The notes under the pieces: model-generated
Databases searched by the model: none
Told to the model about the DNA's origin: nothing
Seen by the model: the letters and a program-made list of their open reading frames with translations, nothing else
Made by a program: the position numbers and the translations under genes
Assembly (NCBI GenBank): GCA_022452285.1
Contig: JAKUNG010000003.1
Location: forward strand, 103,470 to 167,469
DNA length: 64,000 nucleotides
DNA from: Terriglobia bacterium
Lineage (GTDB): Bacteria; Acidobacteriota; Terriglobia; Versatilivoradales; Versatilivoraceae
Direction: 5' to 3'
In this document: positions 9,958 to 17,477 of the stretch, piece after piece
Position numbering within the stretch: position 1 is the first letter of the stretch
How the letters are laid out: every line of letters begins with the position of its first letter

Positions 9958-11375
9958 GACTCGCTAGTTTGCTTCTGTTGAAAAGAGTACAACTGTGCAT
10001 TTCTCAAATAAAATTTTAGGCGGATTATTTTACCCTTTAAAGTGGAAAATACATTATCCTGCCAGGTCATCTTATGACAAACTGCATCACTATCAAATAC
10101 TGCACAGTCAATCTTACCGAAACCGTGATACTGAATTCCTTGCTCATCCAGAACAGCCACTTGTACAGCTCCACCGCGGGCAAAGGCATTAATCCGCAAA
10201 GACCCTCCAACACATTGAAATGGTTTAGTAATCAATGTTCCCCATTCTTGCCCTGCATCTATTGAAATAAAACCATCTAAACGGAGCTTAGCTAAACAAA
10301 TGGGTCCACTTCGACCCGTGGGCCCATGTTCCACGGAACAGGGAGAGTAGTAGAACCAGAGTTCATCATTCACCTTAACCGGAGCATTGGCAACATACAC
10401 CTCTCCAGAATCGAGACTTCCAGGAGGACCATTAGGGATAAAGGGTTGACGATTTCCTATTCTTTCCCATTTGATACCATCTCGACTAACGGCAAGCTGA
10501 ACATCAACGGTACCATAAAACCGAATGTGGGGCTCTTCTGGACGGGTGTGATAAGCCAGAAGCTGCCCTATATAGAGATCCTCATATTTAAACACCTGCA
10601 TACAGTAAAACTGCAACCCCGGAGGATCCTGTTCATCTGGAACTAGAACCTCTACAGGATCATTCCAGTGTATAAAGTCATCACTTACAGACCTACCAAT
10701 CCTGCGAGTAGAGTCTCCTTCATGAACCGATGGTCGACAATAGGCAACATATTGATTGTGTAAATCATCCCACCCCAGCAAAGTATGAGAATCACTGGCT
10801 CGTTTAATAACTGGATTACCTTCGTATTTCGTCCAGTGTAAACCATCGGGTGAAAAAGCGACTGAAACACCATCCCCTTCGTTAGAAGTTCCATTCGGAT
10901 CAATTGATTCATAAAATAGGGATTTATACAGCCGTTCAGAATTCGAAGTTCGATCATCTTTAATAACATTACCAGCACCGGCATTTGGGACCACAACATT
11001 ATTATCTCTAGAACCTTCAAATTCAATTAATCCTAAGTTAGATCGTTCCCAAAAAATACCATCATTAGATGTTGCGTAGCAAATGTTGTACTGCAGGTTA
11101 TTAGGATCAAACCCCATCTTCGACCATTTACTTTCATTATTGGCACTCATTGAAGTAATACCCATTCCGGACAAGCCCAAGTACCACATGCGGAAATGCC
11201 CTACTTCAGGATCCATCCAAACTGTGCCATAAAGCTCAAGCCTTCCTTCCCAGGGATAGAGGGGGAAAAATAGTGGGTTACCTGAATACTTAATTGGCTG
11301 GTGAAGGGTAGAAGACACTTGGTTTGTCTCTTCGATAACAAAATTATCTAGAAAAAGATGCTTGGTTGAAACCAT
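9954..11375 (-). CDS. Beta-propeller glycosidase-like protein (GH32/GH43-related)
   Basis: 473 residues with no signal peptide. Three Asp-box-like repeats, each S-x-D-G-x-x-W, are visible (SNDGIFWER, SPDGLHWTK, SRDGIKWER), plus blade-like WY and DP motifs (GTVWMDPEVGHFRMWYLGL). This is the pattern of five-bladed beta-propeller glycoside hydrolases or related unassigned proteins of the GH32/43/68 type. Catalytic acids cannot be assigned with confidence. The ATG at 11375 has GGAG seven bases upstream. It lies downstream of a sodium:solute symporter gene (94 bases) and is coupled to an alpha/beta hydrolase. This suggests uptake and cleavage of a small glycoside or sugar derivative. Confidence 0.65.
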   Translation of the reverse strand: MVSTKHLFLDNFVIEETNQVSSTLHQPIKYSGNPLFFPLYPWEGRLELYGTVWMDPEVGHFRMWYLGLSGMGITSMSANNESKWSKMGFDPNNLQYNICYATSNDGIFWERSNLGLIEFEGSRDNNVVVPNAGAGNVIKDDRTSNSERLYKSLFYESIDPNGTSNEGDGVSVAFSPDGLHWTKYEGNPVIKRASDSHTLLGWDDLHNQYVAYCRPSVHEGDSTRRIGRSVSDDFIHWNDPVEVLVPDEQDPPGLQFYCMQVFKYEDLYIGQLLAYHTRPEEPHIRFYGTVDVQLAVSRDGIKWERIGNRQPFIPNGPPGSLDSGEVYVANAPVKVNDELWFYYSPCSVEHGPTGRSGPICLAKLRLDGFISIDAGQEWGTLITKPFQCVGGSLRINAFARGGAVQVAVLDEQGIQYHGFGKIDCAVFDSDAVCHKMTWQDNVFSTLKGKIIRLKFYLRNAQLYSFQQKQTSES

Positions 11376-11469
11376 TATAAACTCCGTTTCTTTTTACGTA
11401 ATTTTTAGTAGTGGGTTTCCCTCTTCAGAAAACTTTTATTAGTTCACCTAATCCCCTTAATCAAATGGT

Positions 11470-13209
11470 TTATTCTACCAGTGTTAATCCTTCCAATCGA
11501 TGTTGAGGTGGTGGCCTGAATAACAGACTGGCTAGGTAGCCAATCAAAAGATTAACCGCCATGCTAAGTATAGGGATCCACATCCAGTTAATGGGTTCGT
11601 GAGAAACCTTAAGCTGGCCTTGTTCCTTCTCAATTAAATAAAATCGTTCCCCATTCCTAATCTGCCAAAGAGTTTCACTACTTTTGACTTCCACCATTGC
11701 GTCTACTGAAAGAGGGATACCATGACTCAAAAAACTCTTCCTTAGATCAGTGGAAATCTGACCTTTGTCCAGGAAAGACTTGCCCACTGACCCCACTTGG
11801 AACAATTCGACTCTGTTAAAAAAAGGCTGAATAAATGGGGGCAAACCATTAAATCCAAGAGATAGAAAAATCGCAGCTAAAGCTCCACATAAAACTCCGG
11901 GGGTATTGATCCGTTTGGACAAAATCCCCAACAAGAAAAAAGATCCTATAGGGGCTAAAACAAGACTGACCAAGCGAGTAAAGTGTTCCGCAGCAGTACT
12001 CGTCTGTTGATTATATTGAGAGAGAGAAAATCCTAGTAGAAGTATTCCAAAAAAAACCGTTAACCGTTTTACCACTTTAACGTAATGACCCTCTGAAGCA
12101 TCTGGGTTCAGGTAGCGTTGATAAAAATCGTGGTTGGTCACGTTGCTCATCGAGTTCAATGCTGAGTCAAACGAGGACATAAGAGCTGCTAAGACACCCC
12201 CCATGACTAAGCTCCTTAAAACCAATGGGAGATTAAGTAATACAAAATGAGGAAGAACCATGTCAGGGTTCGTAATCGCTTGGGCAAGTTCTGGATGCTG
12301 AGAATAGTAGGCTACAAAGCCCCACGCCACAGGTGCTACTATAAAAACAAAAATATAACCGAAAGCGGCACTAACAAAAATAGCCTTAAACATACTGCGT
12401 TTGTCAGGAGTTGCATGCATTCGTTGCACAGTCATTTGATTGGCTCCAAATTGTAAAGCGCGTGTCAGACAGCCAAAAAATAAGACCCAAATCGTGCCTT
12501 CTACCGCCATACTGAATTCAGTAGATATTAACTTCGTATGTGGATGACCTGTGCGTTCGGAAATCTGAGAAGAAGCAATCGTCCAAATCTCACTCGGACT
12601 AAAATAACCTAACAGAACAAACCCAATAATAAAATAACCACCCATAAAGACCACATATTGAATCACATCCGTCCAAATAACTGCCCGGATCCCTCCCAAA
12701 ACAGTATATGTCGTTCCTAGCACAGCAATAACTATCAGGCAGACTTGCCCATTAAATCCACTTACAGCCTCAAATCCTTTCGAGGCCGTAATCAGTGCGG
12801 TAGCCAACCAGAAAATTGTATAGACCAAAAATAAAATGGCTCCAAAAGATCGAATACTCGGGTTGTATCGTCGTTCAAGATACTCATAAATTGACATCAC
12901 CCTTATTTTTGACCAAATAGGAATCCAGACCACAGCTTCTAGAAAAACCATCAAGAATTGGATTAAGCCACCAGCAAAAGAATTCCGACTATCTCGTTCG
13001 AAGATCCATCCAGGCATTGCTAGATAGGTAATTGGACTTATGCCAGTTGCAAATAGGGAAATGCCCACAGCCCACCAAGGCAGATTTCCGCTGGCATGAA
13101 AGTACTCCTTAAGACTTTTCTGTCGCCGGGAAAAGAAGAGCCCTAAACTGATCATCAAGGTCAGATAACTTCCAATGACGACATAATCTATAATGGAAAA
13201 TTTATTCAT
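11470..13209 (-). CDS. Sodium:solute symporter (SSS family)
   Basis: Large inner-membrane protein of 579 residues with repeated hydrophobic segments from residue 7 onward (IIDYVVIGSYLTLMISLGLF; GISLFATGISPITYLAMPGW; YTVLGGIRAVIWTDVIQ). The last is the hallmark SSS region. Family members couple sodium entry to uptake of sugars, carboxylates or amino acids. A soluble insertion lies roughly at residues 450-530 before a final membrane segment. I took the ATG at 13209 instead of a TTG two codons upstream. It is the first gene of a minus-strand run that continues into the glycosidase-like and hydrolase genes and is divergent from the hydrolase at 13410. Substrate probably a sugar or sugar acid (inference from context). 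Confidence 0.88.
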   Translation of the reverse strand: MNKFSIIDYVVIGSYLTLMISLGLFFSRRQKSLKEYFHASGNLPWWAVGISLFATGISPITYLAMPGWIFERDSRNSFAGGLIQFLMVFLEAVVWIPIWSKIRVMSIYEYLERRYNPSIRSFGAILFLVYTIFWLATALITASKGFEAVSGFNGQVCLIVIAVLGTTYTVLGGIRAVIWTDVIQYVVFMGGYFIIGFVLLGYFSPSEIWTIASSQISERTGHPHTKLISTEFSMAVEGTIWVLFFGCLTRALQFGANQMTVQRMHATPDKRSMFKAIFVSAAFGYIFVFIVAPVAWGFVAYYSQHPELAQAITNPDMVLPHFVLLNLPLVLRSLVMGGVLAALMSSFDSALNSMSNVTNHDFYQRYLNPDASEGHYVKVVKRLTVFFGILLLGFSLSQYNQQTSTAAEHFTRLVSLVLAPIGSFFLLGILSKRINTPGVLCGALAAIFLSLGFNGLPPFIQPFFNRVELFQVGSVGKSFLDKGQISTDLRKSFLSHGIPLSVDAMVEVKSSETLWQIRNGERFYLIEKEQGQLKVSHEPINWMWIPILSMAVNLLIGYLASLLFRPPPQHRLEGLTLVE

Positions 13210-13409
13210 AGACAATTAGCGTTTCTTATCATTGCATCTCAGGAAATATCAAGGCCTCCTGCCTAGAAATATTCCCCTACTTTTTATTGATTCTTTCCAA
13301 TCGATCTATATCTACTTTACAACTTTTATTCTAATTGACAACTGTACTCCGAAAAGAAGGAATGACCCAATAAATGTAAAGTCCAAAAAAATTCAGTATA
13401 GTAACAGTT

Positions 13410-14243
13410 ATGGAATTATTTAGCTTAGTCCATTGGGTCTGTTTATTCGGTTGGATAGCTCTTCAGTCCAGCTGGATTAAAAAGCCTAAAAGACATTTAC
13501 CCAAATCTATAAGCTTAAAACGTCCTGACGGCGGAAAGCTTACCTATTACCACTGGCCGTCTAAAGGACCTTCCTTGTTGCTTATTCCAGGAAGTTGGAG
13601 CGAATATAGGCAATTCGATGCGATTCGAAACTACCTTAAAGAACACATTGATCTGGTAATTGTTGAACTGCCGGGACATGGTAATAGCTGGCCTCCAGCT
13701 TTGAAAGGATCAATTGAAAATTTTGCCAACAATGTGCTACAAGTAACTGATACCCTAAAGTGGAAATCCTGGTATGTGGGTGGTCACAGTATTGGAGGTA
13801 TGGTTGCAATTGAACTGGCATCTAAACGCCCCAATGAAATTAAAGGTGTAATTTCTATCGAAGGATGGTCTCACCATCTGGTTTTAAATGATGCCTTTGC
13901 CGGACAGTTATACAATACACTTACACCTGTACAAGAAAAGCAGAGACTAAAAGACTCTGCTAGAACTTTATCTCGGCTAACCCATAAGGAATGCAGTGAA
14001 TTTAGAAAAATCTGGAAGCAATGGAACGGGGAACATATTCTTAACAATACTCAGGTAAGACTTCTCGAGGTCTGGGGTGATCGCAATAAACCCCGCCCAA
14101 GCCACAAAAAGATGAGAATTCCGAACAAAGACAATATTCATCTTCATTGGGTCACAGGGGCTTCCCATTCCCTACCTTTGGAAAAGGCTCAGGAAGTCGC
14201 AGCTGTTATTAACCAATTTGTACAAATTCAGCCTGACCATTAA
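13410..14243 (+). CDS. Alpha/beta hydrolase with N-terminal hydrophobic segment
   Basis: 277 residues. The N-terminus (FSLVHWVCLFGWIALQSSW) is hydrophobic and may anchor or export the protein. The fold is clear: oxyanion-region LLLIPGSW, VELPGHGNSW, nucleophile GHSIGG, catalytic Asp likely in VWGDRNK, and His in GASHSLPLEK. Substrate unknown; the family includes esterases, lipases and C-C bond hydrolases. No Shine-Dalgarno sequence precedes the ATG, but TATAGT at 13397-13402 lies seven bases upstream, so the mRNA may be leaderless. It is followed after 16 bases by a Tat-exported FAD oxidoreductase. Confidence 0.8.
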   Translation: MELFSLVHWVCLFGWIALQSSWIKKPKRHLPKSISLKRPDGGKLTYYHWPSKGPSLLLIPGSWSEYRQFDAIRNYLKEHIDLVIVELPGHGNSWPPALKGSIENFANNVLQVTDTLKWKSWYVGGHSIGGMVAIELASKRPNEIKGVISIEGWSHHLVLNDAFAGQLYNTLTPVQEKQRLKDSARTLSRLTHKECSEFRKIWKQWNGEHILNNTQVRLLEVWGDRNKPRPSHKKMRIPNKDNIHLHWVTGASHSLPLEKAQEVAAVINQFVQIQPDH

Positions 14244-14259
14244 CAAAAATATTTAGTCC

Positions 14260-15948
14260 ATGCCTCTAACCTATGAAGCAGTTACACGCAGATCATTTTT
14301 GTGTGCAGCCTCGTTAGCTGGTGCTGGATTCTATGTTAACAAACCAATTACAGCTAGGGGATCAATGAATAAGCCAAAGTCAATAGTAACCTCTCATTTT
14401 GATTGTGTTGTCGTAGGAGGCACTCCTGGTGGCATTGCAGCAGCTGTGACAGCAGCTCGGTTAGGGCGATCAGTTGTTCTAGTTGAATATCATTCAACTT
14501 TAGGTGGAATGTCGGCTAGTGGTCTTGGTAAAAGTGACATCGAAAATCGCAGCTTAATCTGTGGGCTATTCTCTGAATTTACTGACAGAGTGCGGAAGTA
14601 CTATATCAAGCGGTATGGGATCAACTCCGAAAATGTGCGTTTGTGTCACGATGGTTACTATTATGAACCTTCAGTTGCAGAATCCATCTTCAACCAACTA
14701 ATTAACGAACAGGGTTTAATTACCGTACTGAATAATCATCAGTTTGAATCAACTTTGAAAAGAAACCAAAAAGCCACAGGTGTAGTAGTTATTGATAGGA
14801 AACTTGGAATCCGCCGAAAGCTTTTAGCCCCAATATTAATCGACGCAACTTATGAGGGAGACGTGTATGCTGGAGCAGGAGCAAAATACCGTTTGGGCCG
14901 AGAGTCTCGCGACGAATTTGGTGAACCCCACGCTGGCACTATCTACTTTGATTACCGCAAAGGAATCTTTCTTCCAGGTTCAACCGGCAAAGGGGATAAT
15001 CGATTACCAGCCTATACCTACCGCCTCTGTCTAACCACGTCAGCCTCAAACGCTTACCCTTTGACAGAGCCACCAGCTAATTATGATCCATCACATTATA
15101 TTGGGTACTTTGAAGACCTCAAACAGGGTAGGCTAGCTGGACCAAAATCGTTCAAACCTGGACGAGGATATTATCCAGAACACTTTAACACTCTTGTTCG
15201 GGCTTTGTCCGTAACGGATATTCCTAACCAAAAAACGGATGTGAACATGAACCCCAGGCCCCTGGGATTTCCTTTTGCTGAAGAAAATGAGGGTTATGTC
15301 GAAGGTAGCTGGGAGGCACGTGAAAAAATTGCAACAAATATTCGTAACCTTACACTGGGTTTATTATGGTTCTTGCAACAAGAGTCTACTGTAAGCGAAA
15401 AACATCGAAAAATTGCTAGAGCTTATCACCTCCCAAAAGATGAGTTTACTGGGACAAACCATTTTCCCCACCAATTATATATTCGAGAGGCTCGTAGACT
15501 AGTAGGGTTATATACCCTAACGGAACATGACGTTACACGAAATAGCAAAAGAACAAATGCGGGACACTTTAATGATGCTGTAGCGCTTGGGGAATTTCCA
15601 ATTGATAGCTTTCCTGTGCGCAAGCGTCAACCTAGTGATAGTGCAGTGCTGGAAGGGTATTTGTACATGCTGGAAAACACACAGTCGTATCAAATTCCTT
15701 ATCGAATTATGATTCCAGTTAAAGTTGACGGATTGATAGTTCCGGTGGCTGCTTCAACTACCCACGTAGCCTTTTCCTCAATTCGTATGGAACCAACCTG
15801 GATGGCCCTAGGCCAAGCTGCAGGGGTAGCAGCACACCTTGCACTAGAACAAAAAATTCAACCTCGCAATGTAGACATTAAGCAACTGCAGAAAATTTTA
15901 CTCCAACAAAACCAGGTACTCGATCTTAATAGAAGGTTTTCTTCCTAA
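14260..15948 (+). CDS. Tat-exported FAD-dependent oxidoreductase (FAD_oxidored family)
   Basis: 562 residues. A twin-arginine leader (TRRSFLCAASLAGAGFY, about residues 9-25) precedes an FAD-binding Rossmann motif (VVVGGTPGGIAAAVTAARLG at about 50-69) and GGMSASGLGKSD. Similar FAD-dependent oxidoreductases with this leader are common in Planctomycetota and Acidobacteriota but have no assigned substrate. The end (PTWMALGQAAGVAAHLAL) is the normal second FAD-contact region, so the gene is intact. It starts 16 bases after the hydrolase stop, indicating one operon. The cofactor would have to be inserted before Tat export. Confidence 0.82.
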   Translation: MPLTYEAVTRRSFLCAASLAGAGFYVNKPITARGSMNKPKSIVTSHFDCVVVGGTPGGIAAAVTAARLGRSVVLVEYHSTLGGMSASGLGKSDIENRSLICGLFSEFTDRVRKYYIKRYGINSENVRLCHDGYYYEPSVAESIFNQLINEQGLITVLNNHQFESTLKRNQKATGVVVIDRKLGIRRKLLAPILIDATYEGDVYAGAGAKYRLGRESRDEFGEPHAGTIYFDYRKGIFLPGSTGKGDNRLPAYTYRLCLTTSASNAYPLTEPPANYDPSHYIGYFEDLKQGRLAGPKSFKPGRGYYPEHFNTLVRALSVTDIPNQKTDVNMNPRPLGFPFAEENEGYVEGSWEAREKIATNIRNLTLGLLWFLQQESTVSEKHRKIARAYHLPKDEFTGTNHFPHQLYIREARRLVGLYTLTEHDVTRNSKRTNAGHFNDAVALGEFPIDSFPVRKRQPSDSAVLEGYLYMLENTQSYQIPYRIMIPVKVDGLIVPVAASTTHVAFSSIRMEPTWMALGQAAGVAAHLALEQKIQPRNVDIKQLQKILLQQNQVLDLNRRFSS

Positions 15949-16105
15949 TCTGCTTTTACTGCAAAAAGTGGGAATTAACAATCTTTGAACTGTGCTTAGA
16001 AACACTCCCACGAGATCGTATTTTTTGTTGTTAAAAAAGATGGATGGTTTTAGGGGGGCTAGTTTTCTTGATTAAGAGTTCAGAACAGCCTTTATTTTTT
16101 TGATA

Positions 16106-17437
16106 CTAAACCAGCTCGTGAACTGGTTCGCCCTGTTTATCACCAATAGAATTGGCAATATATATAGGTCTTTTTCCTGGACCAAGGTAAGTTTTTGTCC
16201 AGTCAATTCCCATAGCTTTATATACGGTGGCAAAGAGGTCGCCAATCGTTACCAACCGGTCAGCCACATAAGCTCCTCTTTCATCGCTGGCACCGATCAC
16301 CTGACCGCCTTTGATACCACCACCGCCCACAACTAATGACCAACAGTGGCCCCAGTGGTCACGGCCTCTACCAGGATTAATATTAGGCGTCCGACCAAAC
16401 TCACCCATTACCAATACAATTGTGGATTCAAGCAAACCTCGTGCTGATAAATCTCCCAGCAAAGCCGAAAGTGCTTGGTCCAACGGAGGAGCTAGTTTCT
16501 TCATGTAATAGTCATTTTTATAATGGCAAGTATCCCAATCGCCCATAGTCTCAGGAAAACCGTCCATGGTTACAAATCGGCACCCTGCCTCAACCAGCCT
16601 GCGAGCCAGCAGCGCTCCCTGACCTACCCTGCCAGGACCATATGCTTCCTTAATCTTGGTTGGCTCTTTGGATAGATCAAATGCTGCCCGAACCGGGGGA
16701 GAGGTAATTAGATTTAAGGCACGTTCATCAAAAGTATCCACTGTACCAAAGCTAGCGTTTTCCTCCAGTTGGCGATATCGTTGGTCTATAAGCTTCAAAA
16801 ATGAGTGCCTCGCTTCTAAAGCCTCAACCGAAATATTTTCAGGCAGTGTTAACTCCGCTACTTTAAAATCCTCTTCCTGGGGTTGGGGAACTATAAAGGG
16901 TTCATAATCAGCAGCCATAAACCCTGCACTGCGAGAGTTTAATCGTCCACGACCAGTAGTAACATATGATGGAATGTTATTGAGCATTCCCATTTCATTG
17001 GAGACTACCGAGCCCAAACTGGGAAATCGTGTTGTTGTTGTAGGAAGGTGGCCTGTCATCGCATAGTAGGTTCCTTCCGAGTGCGCATTGGATTCATTTT
17101 TCATTGAGCGAATAATGGACAGTTTGTCCATGTGTTGAGAAACTTTTGGTAACAACTCAGAAATTTGAATTCCGGAAACGTTAGTTGAAATTGGCTTAAA
17201 ACTACTATTACCTTTAACATCCCAGGTGTCTAGATGGCTTTGTCCTCCATGCATCCAGAGAAGAATACACGATTTAGCTTTTGGCTCTGATTTTATTCCT
17301 GAGGCCATGACATTTGATAATTTAAAATAATCACTCAACGTCAGTCCTAGGTACCCAAGAGAACCGACCTTTAGGAATCCTCTCCTCCCTAAAACGGGGT
17401 GCCCCCATGTTGGTTTCCTATCAGCTAGTCGTCTCAT
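16106..17437 (-). CDS. DUF1501 (sulfatase-like fold) Tat-exported protein, copy 2
   Basis: 443 residues from the ATG at 17437, chosen because GAGGA lies upstream at good spacing; a TTG five codons earlier is the alternative. Tat leader LGRRGFLKVGSLGYLGLTL. The body carries the same landmarks as copy 1 (CILLWMHGGQSHLDTWD, MGEFGRTPNINPGRGRDHWG), and the final 110 residues are nearly the same in both. It differs mainly in the N-terminal tail and around the YEPF region. It lies 40 bases downstream of the DUF1549/DUF1553 gene on the same strand, the usual partnership for this family. Function not established; secreted hydrolase-like fold inferred from family. Confidence 0.9.
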   Translation of the reverse strand: MRRLADRKPTWGHPVLGRRGFLKVGSLGYLGLTLSDYFKLSNVMASGIKSEPKAKSCILLWMHGGQSHLDTWDVKGNSSFKPISTNVSGIQISELLPKVSQHMDKLSIIRSMKNESNAHSEGTYYAMTGHLPTTTTRFPSLGSVVSNEMGMLNNIPSYVTTGRGRLNSRSAGFMAADYEPFIVPQPQEEDFKVAELTLPENISVEALEARHSFLKLIDQRYRQLEENASFGTVDTFDERALNLITSPPVRAAFDLSKEPTKIKEAYGPGRVGQGALLARRLVEAGCRFVTMDGFPETMGDWDTCHYKNDYYMKKLAPPLDQALSALLGDLSARGLLESTIVLVMGEFGRTPNINPGRGRDHWGHCWSLVVGGGGIKGGQVIGASDERGAYVADRLVTIGDLFATVYKAMGIDWTKTYLGPGKRPIYIANSIGDKQGEPVHELV

Positions 17438-17477
17438 TTTTCTTTTCCTCAACTTTCAAATAAAACTAATTTAAATC

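Noticed and set aside
10327-10340. TGTTCCACGGAACA, parS-like palindrome
   Set aside because: Lacks the central CACGTG of parS, is two bases short, and lies inside the glycosidase-like coding sequence.
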